From contig NC_037322.1 in the NCBI RefSeq assembly GCF_000143535.2, positions 1,736,001 through 1,800,000 of the forward strand: a stretch of 64,000 nt of DNA, given 5' to 3'. The position numbers and the translations under genes are program-made. The notes below the pieces were generated by a model. It did not search any database, had not been told where the DNA came from, and worked only from the letters and a program-made list of their open reading frames with translations. This stretch comes from Botrytis cinerea B05.10 (taxonomy: Eukaryota; Ascomycota; Leotiomycetes; Helotiales; Sclerotiniaceae). The stretch's first letter is position 1. The number at the start of each line of letters is the position of its first letter. Shown here piece by piece: positions 44,801 to 55,816 of the stretch.

Positions 44801-47800
44801 CATTTTGCGTTCTGATTGTGCTAATCGCATGTGTGTGATGATAGCTTTACTCTAGAATCTGAATAGCCGCGACTGTACGAGTAGTTTCTTGTGACTGCAT
44901 CTATTCTTACTCGTGCCGGGAGATATTCCTATCACGTTTGACTGGGGAGACAAAACTTCGCAAGCTCCTTGCTATGCTTTTGATTGATCTCGCCATTTCC
45001 ACCATCAAATTGCATATCGATACTAGTAGGTATCATCGCTTCGCGTTTGAAACAGACGATAAACTCTGCAACCAATGGCAACATTAATTGGTCTTTTGAG
45101 ATATTTGATAAGCTTAGAAAACAACAGTAGTGCTGGAAGTAGCCCAAGATGTTCTTGTTTTTACATTGACATTTCGCCAGAGTAACGCCAATTTTAAGAT
45201 GACCACTACCCAGAACAATATTCGATAGACTATAGTGGTTTTGTTAACGGTCATACTGATACCTGAATTAAGACCTTTTTCATTTAAATAATTCAGACTC
45301 GGAGTATCGAAGATGTACCATGATTAAAGTGACTGGATGGGCGATCTAGTCAGGAAACAGACTTCCAACTATCCAGTGAATGCTAGGCAATAATGAATAT
45401 GAGTTGGAAATCAAGTTCATTTCTAGATAGAGCTGAGGGAAGAGAGGAAGAAGCAAGGGGAAACAGGAGAAAACAATGATGTCACCGAATATTGAATCTC
45501 GCCAGATATAAGTCGACTCAATACTCATCACAAAGATATAAAATTGTAAGATGAAGCTCATCCTGCCGATGATATTAAGTTTCTTCAGACATGATTGATT
45601 GGACAAATGTGGTAAAAAATGTTATCGAACTGATGAATATATAACTGATGGATCATGAGTAGTTGTTATCACCACGCCAAGTACCTCTCTCGAGAATTTA
45701 AAATCGATTTTTCAATGACAATTGTCACACATGAAAGATGCACACCATCCATTGTGATTTTCAGACCTAATTCAAGTAACCCACTTCGACAACAACAATA
45801 TAAACAGTTTGAAGATGAAAACGGATAAATAGATGCCATTGGAAATTATACTCAAAAAAGGATAACAACAAATATATGCATGAAAATCAATCAACAAAAG
45901 CACTTTAATTCAGCATGAAGATACCCCCAACTACAAGTCCTTGTATGGGTACTTGTACTCAGCTCTTGCGCCTTGCGACTGACAAAAGAGCTAGAATACC
46001 TAGGAAGAAGAAACAAAACCTCTGAATTATGATAGTTATCGATTCCAGCAACTAACAGTCGGAGTTTATGTAGACGAAAATCCAGATACTGGTGGGAGTA
46101 TTGATAATTTAAGATTCCTGGTTTCAGTGTGCACCAAATGACTATGGGTTTCACTAAGCATTCTATCAAGATCTAGAGTGAATTATATAAGACGGGAGAT
46201 TCTAACGCTGATCAAATCCCGATCAGATGGCTGGGTTTTTTCATTGTTAGGAAAATAAAGAAGGTAGAATAATCCTCGTAGTCATTTCTACTGTTCTTCT
46301 ACGTCCAAGTTTGATTATACCTAGGTTTTCAATATGCCCAAATATCGATGAGATATAAGTATGCACAGCAATAATAGCTGAGCGTACCTTTGGAAATGAC
46401 AGATGATAATCCAACGAAGCGCTGACAACGAACATGTTCTCTTTATTATATTGATACCCTGTATCCGAACTTCGAAATTAAAATACGCTATGATATATCT
46501 CCTGAGAACCCCCATAAATTTCCTATGTGATATTTCTCTGACTTGCAACTTGGATTCATATTATGCACTTGCATTGCCATTCGAGCTTTGTGAAATTGTT
46601 CGCTGCAATCATAATGGAAAGAAAATTATGTACTCCACCATCCTTCCTCAAGTAGCTGACCAGTTCACTATCTATGACCGAATGTACCAACGAGTTATAC
46701 CCTTCTTTCAGAATAGGCAGTCCTCTCATCTTCCTCAAGTGCAGTTCTCTCAAGGCCACTATGTGCACAGAACAGCTTTCCGAACCCTGTTTTCTGAATC
46801 CTCAACAATCTCACGTCTATCCTATTTATAACGAGAAGCAGAGTATCGAACGATATCATGTCCAAGACAGAATTTAAAATGGATGGCATGGGCAAAATTC
46901 TAAGCTATGATGATAGTCCATTGAAACTGCAGTATACAGTTACTCACAATGTTATGTATCTCGACGGAAATTCTCATCCAACATTTCAAAATTACGTCAA
47001 CACATAGAGTTGAGCGACAGAAAATAACCTCTAGAGTCAAGCTCGGGTCTCTCTGCCAGCCCAGGCGAGGGCTGTTTACTAAACCTCCCACGCACACAAT
47101 ACAAATCGATAGATCCTCGAGACCAAACTTCATTTGGTATGCTATTCCGACATTCTCCACGCGTTTTCTGTATCTTGGTTGAAAGTCAACGATTCCGAGA
47201 CGAACTTCTCCAGCTACAAAAGGAACTCCACAAAATTTCGAACGACGGAACCAACCTGTGGGATTTGGAATCCAAGTGAATTATGAGAAAGGGGATAGAT
47301 CAGTACATGCATGATACACGAACCTAGGACCTTATGAGCTTGCAACAGATGAAATTCACCATTATACTCCCACCACATGAGATTTTGAAACTTCATCCCG
47401 CTACTAGCAAACGAGCAAGTCATCTCCTCATTCGTTCACTAGAACTCAAATCTTATAAGCCTCGATTGCTATTTAAACTGCCACAAACCCCATCCACGAT
47501 CTTGAACATACAGATAAGAGGAAAGTGGCTCAAGAACATATGGGGAAGTTCCCGAAATATAGAAAGATTAATATCAAAGCAAGGTAAACAAACCAGAACA
47601 CTGCAATTCTTCTAAGAAATATAATCACAATCAAAATCAATAATAAAAATTAAGGATTTCCCACAACCCCTCAGGATAAACGACGACAAGCGTCCAATAC
47701 CGTTGATTCCGCATCTAAGAAACAATTGACAAGACCAAAAAAAGCCAAGATCAAAACCCCCAAATAGACGTCCAAACCCACTCACCCTCCCCCAAAAGGA

Positions 47801-47938
47801 GATCATCTCAAAGCCCTGGATATCAAACTAAAAAACAATTCTCCTCTCCAATCCAAACCTCCTCTGAAAATCAAGCCCCTTGACACCCACCCAACTTAAT
47901 GCAATCCATAATTCCACACCCACGCCCACATCACCTCA

Positions 47939-48990
47939 TTACTTCCCTCCCGCTCCCCCCGTCCCCCCCGCACCCCCAGAAGCAGCCGCCGCACTAGCCG
48001 CAACACTCACCTCCGTCTTCCCACTTCTTTTCCACTGCAAATCGAAGAAGATATTAGATTAGCTGTTCTTTATCCGATTATTCGACTATCCATTTACATC
48101 CTCACTTCCCCACACTCCCCTATATAACTCTTCACCCAAAAACCACGCCTAGAAAAGAAAAGAAATAGAAAGAGAAAAGTGAAAGAAAAACTCACAACCG
48201 CAACCAAAAATCCACAATTCACACACTTATGATGTACATCCTTAAAGCTCGTCATGAGGTAGGGTACGCAGGGGAGACAGAAACAGAGACAGCAGAGCAG
48301 TGCTGAGACACTAGTGATTGGGGGTGTTTGATTAGCTTCTTCTTCTTCTTCGTCATCTTCTTCTTCCTACTTCTCTTTATTTCTCATTTCCCATTTCCCA
48401 TTTCCCATCTTCTCCTCCGCTCGCTTCCCTCCCCCTTCGCCTCCCCCCCTCTTCCTCTCCCCTCCCCTCTCCTCTCCTCCCCCAAAAACCGAAACAAGAG
48501 AAAGAAAAAAAACTCACTCCGCAGTCCCCCCACTAACCCACTCCACCACCGTATACTCACAAACCCCACACCTCGGACACCTCACCAATCTCGATTCCTT
48601 CTGCAGCGACGTGAGCGGCGCCGTATGCTGTCCTCCATACTCCCCCCCCGCATTCGCATTCGCATTCGCATTCATCGACGGTTGCGGCTGGATCTGAAAT
48701 TGCGGCGGCGTTTCATGATGCTGATTATTCCCCACCGCCGTCTTCTCACTCGAACGTTGATCGGGATGAGCGTTGTACGAAGGAGGAGGAGGATCAGGCG
48801 CTTGAATATTGATTTCCGGATGGTTTGCGTTTAACTCATTTTGAATTCCAGTTTCAGTTCCAGTTCCGGCCCCGGTGTGAGGATTGTGAATGTCTACCAT
48901 CGGAATATCCGAATGTGCTGTCTGTGTCGATGTCGAGGGAACGTTTGTATTTGCATTTGTATTTGTATATGTCGGTGATTTAGTATCCAT
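47939..48990 (-). CDS. LITAF-domain protein
   Basis: Exons on the minus strand: 48990-48518, 48310-48196, 48034-47939, giving 227 aa; introns are 207 and 161 bp. The N-terminal 130 residues are disordered, rich in Asn, Thr, Pro and Gln, with a PPPPSY motif. The LITAF domain follows: first zinc pair CPRC at residues 138-141, a hydrophobic, Cys-rich membrane-inserting segment (ALLCCLCFCLPCVPYLM, about 161-177), and the second pair HHKCVNCG at 187-190. The C-terminus is Ala/Gly-rich. In animals LITAF proteins are monotopic zinc-ribbon proteins on endosomes and lysosomes; fungal members are little studied. The ATG at 48990 is chosen because the frame upstream of it is a translated microsatellite. 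The phase of both introns confirms the split of the zinc ribbon over exons. Confidence 0.85.
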
Positions 48991-50420
48991 TTTCGTGCTT
49001 GCTTGCTTGCTTGCTTGCTTGCTTGATCGATCAATCAATCAATCAATCAGTTAATTAGATAAATCCACTTATGAAACGATGAAGAAATTCCAATATCCTC
49101 AAACGAAACCATCAAAAGCATTCCAAAAAATATCCTCAAATAATCCACGAAAACGAAAATGGAATCAAGAATCCATCCAGCACAAGACCAGCAAACATCC
49201 TCCTCCCTCCCTCCCTCTCTATATACACTCAACTCCCCATCCCACTCCCTGCATTTCTCCACCTTTCCATGCATCCCCAAATCCCTACCCATCTCCTCTA
49301 AGCCCTAACCCAAGCCATACCACCACCTCAGCCGCACCACTTCATCTCACCTCACTCCCCTCACCAAACAAACCATACCAGATTCCGCAAACCGCCAAGA
49401 AAAAGCCCCACCCAACCCGGCTCAAGGCACCCATCCCTCATGCCACTCCTCCATTCCTCCATTCCTCCATCCCTCCCTCGAGCTCGTATACGTATCCAGC
49501 TACTACTTTCAGAATTGCCCCAGCCTGGCTATACGACCCCCCCCTTAACTGGCCACACCACCAAAAAAAGTGGGAATTCCCCAGCCCCAAATCCCTTGGA
49601 ATTTCTTGGCTTGACGTCGTGATCGCCAGAGGTTATTATCTATCTACCTGCTGCAGTGTCACGCCGACTTTGCCAATGCTCACAATATAATATTTCCAAC
49701 AGAGCGACTTGCAAGATCCTACGAATGGAAAAATCCTTTTTCTCTTCAATAGATATGACAAGACAATGAGAGAATCATTTGCACTTGCAGTTCTCTACCC
49801 CGACACAACTTGGAAGTTACAAAAGAATGAGACGAATACATTCACTTCTTGAATATCACTACGTACCCATCACATCACCCGATACATAGCCTTTCAAACA
49901 AAACAAATTCCATAGAACCATTCGGTATTTATATTTATAATTACTTAAGAATATACTATACACAGAATGATGAACCAGAACAATCCATCACCCCCCCTTT
50001 GTAACAACTCCCACTCCGTTTTCCTCTCAAGTTCTCCCATTTCTCCCATTTCTCCCATTTCTATCACTTAATTTCCATGCAGACGATAATATTTCCCGTT
50101 CATTTGTAGGTATTTATTCTTTCCTCAAAGCTAGAAGTCGTCGAGACAAATTTCGATTCTAGATCGAATAAAACAGCCACTATCTTTCAACATCGAGATA
50201 TAGTAAGAAACTTTTCCCTTAGCCGGCAGCGAGCGACGACGATAAAAAAAAACTCCATGTAAATGCTTGAGATAAAAACTCCCCATTTGCGCGCTTCTGT
50301 ATAACGACTGTGCTGCAGCGCTGTATCATATTATTTTTCGAATTTACTGAGTTCGAGGATCGAGATAGCTGACAAGTTCAAGACTCTTGTCGCCCATTGC
50401 CCTACTCATGAACATATTCA
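48991..50420. other. Intergenic region between LITAF and C2H2-type genes
   Basis: The left end is the LITAF gene's 5' leader and promoter, with CTTG and GATT tetranucleotide runs. Plus-strand Pro/Ser-rich frames at 49079-49690 are low-complexity and show no family signature. The right end is the 3' UTR of the next minus-strand gene. No further gene is supported. Confidence 0.55.
48995..49050. repeat. Tetranucleotide repeats in the LITAF 5' leader
   Basis: About six CTTG units followed by about five ATCA units on the plus strand, ending only a few bases before the ATG. They give an in-frame, stop-free extension (Ser-Lys-Gln-Ala repeats) that could be mistaken for coding. Confidence 0.9.
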
Positions 50421-52299
50421 TTAGGCCCCGATCCTCACATATCCCTGCACGTGGTTTTGATTCTCAATACCCTCCATTACATTTCCTCTTGGATTGCCAC
50501 CAGCATTAACACCTTGCATATTAATTCCCCCATTTGCCAATCGGAAATTTGTCGTATTAGACATTGGGGCTTCTGGAGCTCGTTGAACACTTGCATTAAC
50601 GTCCGTCATATCGACGAAGGTATCATCTTCCTCCATATCTGCATCGCCATCTGCATCTTGATCGCTTCCAATATCCTGCGCATCCTCTTGCAACGGTTGG
50701 CTTGTTATGGAAGAATTAAGTTGTGGTGGATTTGATGAAGGTAACGCTTCATTAATATTATTCTCAAGTGGCTTTTGTGCCGCCATGCCAGATCCAGACT
50801 GTCCAGATCCAGCTCGAGCTTGCTTGACAACACCTTTCCATCGACCAATTGCTCGTTCCACTGCCGTATCGAGATGCACACTTCGATCCATGAGCTGAAG
50901 ACCAACATATTTGTGAGTCGTTCCAAGTTTACCCAATTCAGTCATAAAACGTGAATCAATAGGTAGTGGTGAAGGTGGTTGAATCCTGAATTCCCTAGGT
51001 TGTTGTAATCGACTTAACTCTTCAACTTGTAATTTTGAGTGCGCAGTATCCTGTTGTAAAAGTTCCTTCTCCTTCTTCAGCTTGGATATTTCTTCAGACT
51101 TTCGACCAATATTACGAGCTAATTCAAGAGTCCAAAGTTCAGTCCTTTTATTTGGAGGTAACGAATTCCAATGCCCAAACATTGAATGTAAGTGCTCAGA
51201 AATCCTAGCCTCCATGCTTTGAGCATCTGCTTCCGCTTGTTGGTGAAGTGCAGCAAGGCTCTCGATACCATTGAAGTTTTCCTGCGGAGGGTATGATAGA
51301 TCATCTTGTGGAGTTGTCGAGGCTACAGTTATTGAGATACGGTAGCGGTGAAACTCTGATGCAAAATGTTTCCGTAATGCTTGATATTGTAATTCATCTG
51401 GTGGAAGAATAGACCATGAAGTAGAATTTGGAATAGGAGTAGACGCGTAAAGGGTCGGTGGCGGTGGCAGACAATGTAAGGTGAGGGCAGGAAAATCCAA
51501 ACTAAAAGGATCGTAATCAAAAATATCGAGGCCTTCAATTCGTTGTCTGTAAGATTTTAAGTTAGAACCAAACCCAGATTGTATGGTTGAAAAGAACTTA
51601 CTTGGCCGCTCTAACCCCCCCTAAAAGTTCTCTTAAAGCCAATTCTGCCGCCTTTGCATTATCCAGAGCTTCCATCATTTTTTGTTTTTGCTCGAACGTC
51701 GTTTTCGCTAGCATTTGTTTGCTGACAGATCTATTTCTGCCATCCGGTCTCCTACTCCCATCTCTGGATTCATCTCCATCCCAACTTCGAGCGGGCTCGC
51801 CATTCCGTGCTTGAGGAATATGATTCATGACGCCCGTTGACTCCCATGTGCCGCCATTCACAACAAAATTAGGTCGACGATTACCCAAAGCCTGACCTGG
51901 CACCCCCCTTGACATGCACATCATATTCATAGCCGCTCCATCATCTCTTCTCAAGCTTGGAGAGTCACTCCCTACCATATCGGAATCATTATTAGAATTC
52001 CCCCTTTCCGATCCTCCAGGTGTCCCGGCAGGTGTCGAATCTTCCCTTCTTGAAGTTGAATTACGTGGCTGCCGCCTTGTAATGCCTCCACGAAGCTTCC
52101 TGATCTCATCTACACTATGTATACCGTCTGCCGCTTTGGGATTCTTCTCCTTGATGTAAAGATCGAGATGGCGGCCAAGTGAGGATGAAGTAAATGCTTG
52201 ATGACAGAATGGACAATTCTTATCCTTTGGTGCAGAATTCTTGCCACCATTTACTGAGAGGTCAGCACTGGAGTTGGGGGTACCCATTTGTTCGGCCAT
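50421..52299 (-). CDS. C2H2-type zinc-finger and coiled-coil protein of unknown function
   Basis: Exons on the minus strand: 52299-51602 and 51546-50421, giving 607 aa; the 55 bp intron (AA/GTAAGT...TTACAG/A) restores the frame after an apparent stop. Residues near 28-50 form a single zinc finger, CPFCHQAFTSSSLGRHLDLY, of the C-x2-C-x12-H-x3-4 type used in several nuclear and membrane-linked proteins. A Ser/Arg-rich disordered region follows, then a helical segment (TTFEQKQKMMEALDNAKAAE). The second exon holds FDYDPFSLDFP, a long central coiled coil (RKSEEISKLKKEKELLQQ), a conserved-looking block (GLQLMDRSVHLDTAVERAIG, RWKGVVKQAR) and an acidic tail (DQDADGDADMEEDD). I do not know the function; a nuclear regulatory role is a guess from composition. 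Confidence 0.78.
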
Positions 52300-53311
52300 A
52301 TTAACAATTGTTGCGCGCTGTCCTTGGATGCAGTAGGAATTTGCTTTCGAATCGGTGCATGTATATATGTTCTTGTGTACTCCAGACCTCCTCTTTGTTT
52401 ATGTTCAAATGTAAGTGATTTTAGAATAATATAAGCCCCCAAATAACAAATACTCCCGCGAAGAAAGTAGAAAATAGAAAAAGAGGTGAAGATAAAGACA
52501 AAGATTGTAACGGTCAAAAGAAGGAGCAATGGAAATTGAATCTAAGGGGTTTGCAGCTTTGAATTTGTTCCTTCTTGGGGATTAGAGAATATTTCGCTAA
52601 CAGGGATTAATCGACGACCCATTCCGGAACCCGATAGTCTAATTCTTGGTGCTCCGCTAATCATTGACAATTGGACAGTCAGATCGTGGTGAGGGAGAAG
52701 GGATCAAGGGAGAATTGCGAGTGATGGGCGAGTGAATGAATGGATGTACAGAGGAAATGATGAGTCTATTTAAAGAGAAGGGAACGAAAAGAAAAGAGAA
52801 GCTTGATTGACATGATACTTGGGATATACAATATGGATTGGTTTCCAAATAAGACCAAGATCAATACATGGCTTTTTTGCACCTAGGGGTTATTTGGTGA
52901 AGATGTCAAACAAAAGTTGAATTGATCCCCTGGTTGGACAGCTATGGAGTTGCCATCATCCAATAGATTGATTACCTATGGTAATTGACATTTGAGTCGA
53001 ACTTCTCATTGGTGTTGCGTTTACTCATTTGGATTCGTTGAAAGCACAGCAAACACAGCATCAAATCAATCAATCATGAAGCAAACATTTTATTGTCAAC
53101 AACAACAACATTGGTATTGTCGACTCTATACTCATTTATATATGAGGACATCAATCATAAACTATTCCTTGAAAACGCCCAAAATAAATGCCACTCTTTG
53201 CCCACCCACCGATGATGCTCATGAGACCTGTGAGATATGGATATCTAAAGTATCATTAGGTATACCGAGAAAATGCCACCAGTAGAAATGCCACGAAACC
53301 CGACGGAGAAA
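52300..53311. other. Intergenic region, promoter side of the C2H2 gene
   Basis: About 1 kb holding the C2H2-type gene's promoter and leader and, on the right, the 3' UTR of the Rei1 gene. A short run of CAATCAATCAAT lies near 53064-53078. No gene is supported. Confidence 0.6.
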
Positions 53312-55021
53312 TCATTGCAACAATGGATCCTAATTGATGTTGTTAGTGGAGTCATTTTCAAAAACGGTTGATGACAACTTACTCTGAAGTGTTTTTGTGA
53401 GTTGTTCTGCTTGTTGTTTCTCCAGTCAAATTTACGGCGTTCGTAGTTCTCCACCTTTCTGGATCTTTTCTCCGCCGCCTTGACTTCTCTTCTCTTCTCA
53501 GCGGTGACACCAGCCATACCTAGACCACCATTTGCACGGCTCATGAGTGCTCTTCCACGTTCTCTCTCATTGCGTCGAACAACTCGTTCGTCTTGCTCTA
53601 CATCCGAATCGGAATTTTCGGCTGCCTCAATTGCACGTCGTTGTCTCTCCTCTGGTGATGGATGATTGACCAAATTTTGACGATAATATTTTTGTAATGA
53701 TCGATGTCCAGCGGTACGACCGGAAGGTAAGTGGAGCTCATAATCAGCATAAAATGCTGCATGATTGTGTTTATGAGCATGTGAGTGCCACCCATCCTTG
53801 TTGTGGTGTGATCGAGGATCTGTGTGGGAGTGGTGAGGATGTTGATGAAGTTTCTCATACTGGTGCGTTCTTTCATCAAGTGGAACTGCAGTAAGATCTG
53901 CAGAATCCAAGGAAGACTCAGAGCTGTCAGTTTCCCATCCATCACCATTTTCCATTTCTTCGTCCCCTTCAGCATCAATTGTCGTTGGACGCTTAGCTCC
54001 AAGTTTAACGCCACCACTGTTTTGTTTTCCTGGTAATGCATCTTCCGAATCCGATTCTTCCTCGTCATCAGAGTATGTGCTTCTGAAGTCGTAGTAGTCA
54101 CCAATCTCGATTTGCTCATCTTCAGTGGCGTAACGAATTCTGCAATGGCGCTTATCTCTCATGTGAGTTTGGAGTCCAAAAATCGATTGCTTGAGTTTGC
54201 CACAGCCTAAACATTCATGATCTTCGTAAATTTTCTCGTGAAGGAAGGCGATTAAACCTTCGAGGTCAACCAGGTATTCCTTCTCCGGAATGAACATGCC
54301 ATGTATACGTTCCATATGCGCCGCATTAGCAGCTGTATCGGCCGAATCTTCGTTACAGAATAAGCATCGACTTGTAGAAACCTCCACCAACTCATCTTCA
54401 TCGTCCTCCATTTCGTTATCCTCAGTAGGTGTAGCCGTAGAACCTTCAGCGTCTTCAAGGTTGGTCTTCTTAATACCCTTAGAAACTTCGTCGACTTGCG
54501 CATCCGTATCTTCGCCCGCTGCTCCACTTGTCTTGATAGGTTCTCCCAATGAAAATGTAGAGCTCATTACTGAGCTTGCGTCGTCCATGTGTCCATCACT
54601 GGCCATCGCTGCTTTCGCCTTATGTTTCTGACTGCTAAGATGGTTGTGGTAGGCATTTTCACTGAAATATGTTTTGGTACAGATCGTGCAAGACTTTTCG
54701 TATGCGGCCTTGGAAGCTGCTGCTGTGGAAGAAGCCTGTGCCTGGAGGACTTTCTCGGTGAAAACTTCGGAAGAAATGGGTGGTAAAGACGTAACGCGGC
54801 GCTTCAAGTTGTATCGACTGTAGAAAATTGTCAGTAGGTGAGATAAAAAGAGAAGAAACAAACAGAACATACTGCCAATCACTGCGCATATGTCCTCGTT
54901 GCAAATCGCTATTTCTGAACGCCACCTGACATGTATTGCAAGTATAAGGATGAGTAGCATTAGTATCTGCTTGGACCGAGGGACCAGAAGCAGAACTTCT
55001 GCTTGCTGTGATAGAAGCCAT
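53312..55021 (-). CDS. rei1: Cytoplasmic 60S ribosome-biogenesis factor Rei1 (C2H2 zinc finger)
   Basis: Exons on the minus strand: 55021-54873, 54817-53383, 53329-53312, joining in phase to 533 aa. The last exon encodes only DPLLQ and the stop, completing the typical Rei1 ending HFRDPLLQ; without splicing the frame runs on into the intron. Zinc finger 1 is Cys28/Cys31/His44/His50 (YTCNTCQVAF...RGHMRSDWHRYNLKRRV), the hallmark of the Rei1/ZNF622 family. Further fingers are SCTICTKTYFSENAYHNH, CLFCNEDSADT and CLGCGKLKQSIFGLQTHMRDKRHC. A basic C-terminal region (ERRKFDWRNNKQNNSQKHFR) follows. By family knowledge Rei1 acts in the cytosol to release and recycle the shuttling factors Arx1/Alb1 from pre-60S particles, with its C-terminus probing the exit tunnel. 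A His-rich insert (HQHPHHSHTDPRSHH) precedes the conserved AAFYADYELHLPSGR block. Confidence 0.95.
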
Positions 55022-55594
55022 TTCTGATGTTCGATAGTCGAGTGTAAAACGAACAAACAAATGAACAAACAGATGGTTATTTGGGGGAGAAGTGTTTGGA
55101 GGGGAAAGCAGTTGTATCTTTCTTTCTTTCTTTCTTATAATTGATAATTGATAGGCGTTAAAAATCGGTTTTGCCGAAAGCCCCGAAGAATTAGCCCTGG
55201 ACAGTACTTCGATACCTATGAGTCAATCCGATTTTTTTGCCTTTTCAGGGTGAATGTAAGTTGCTCTGTGGAGTTTTCACAATCCGGCAAGTATTGGAGT
55301 AGCGTGCTCGTAAAGATTGTATATTGCAGTCATGTATGATATAAAAAAGAGTCATCTACGAGGTCTTTTTTTTTTCCATGCAATCTTATTATATGAAAAT
55401 TTACATCTGAAAATCTGGAGTGGGGTTGGGTTATCTTTTGTTTCTGTCCCTCACTCAAATGCGATAAAACTGCTGGCTTGATTGCTGATATGAGTGATAA
55501 TGATGAATGATTGCCCCAGTGCGTCATCTTACCCAGCTAGACCAGGCCAGGCGAGCCCGATATGTGTATGTGCCTTTCTACGCATGGGGTGATC

Positions 55595-55627
<33 letters not shown>

Positions 55628-55812
55628 CTAGCCTCGGGCAACACACCTTGCCTTGCCTTGTCAAAACGAACTTATCCATTGAAACGACTGACTAATAATA
55701 AAACAACCAAATATTCATACTGTTCACAATCTCGTTTGTTGCAACCGCCATATTCCGTACTCCGCGGATTCTCTTCAGCATACATTCTTCTTCCGCGTTC
55801 TTTCCCAATGTC
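55022..55812. promoter_or_regulatory. Divergent promoter region of rei1 and the HECT ligase gene
   Basis: A 791 bp gap between divergent start codons. It contains a TTTC run near 55118-55136, a T run near 55366-55375 and an AAT trinucleotide tract at about 55597-55626. The last bases before the HECT start carry a two-codon upstream ORF. Confidence 0.6.
55597..55626. repeat. (AAT)n microsatellite
   Basis: About ten AAT/ATA units in the divergent promoter region, about 185 bp upstream of the HECT start codon. Confidence 0.95.
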
Positions 55813-55816
55813 ATGA
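55808..55816 (+). promoter_or_regulatory. Minimal upstream ORF (Met-Ser-stop) overlapping the HECT start codon
   Basis: ATGTCATGA encodes a two-codon ORF whose TGA overlaps the main start codon (ATGA). The uORF ATG has A at -1 and C at -3; the main ATG has G at -3 only if counted loosely, so neither context is decisive. Whether it lies in the mRNA depends on the transcription start. Confidence 0.45.

Larger units (their letters stand above)
40637..47938. other. 7.3 kb gene-poor, AT-leaning region
   Basis: No gene model with conserved motifs could be built. The left third (about 40940-41530) is very AT-rich; the rest is moderately so, with many short A/T runs and only short frames. Two minus-strand frames look slightly protein-like and are listed separately. 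The look is that of aged transposon-derived or mutation-degraded DNA next to the nested insertion. RIP (C-to-T mutation) is a plausible cause but would need dinucleotide counts to show. Confidence 0.5.

Noticed and set aside
48328..48834. 168-codon plus-strand Arg/Pro-rich ORF
   Set aside because: It is antisense to LITAF exon 1 and its intron; the LITAF model explains the sequence.
49079..49690. 203-codon plus-strand Pro/Ser-rich ORF
   Set aside because: Low complexity, no conserved block, and overlaps the promoter side of the LITAF gene; judged non-coding.
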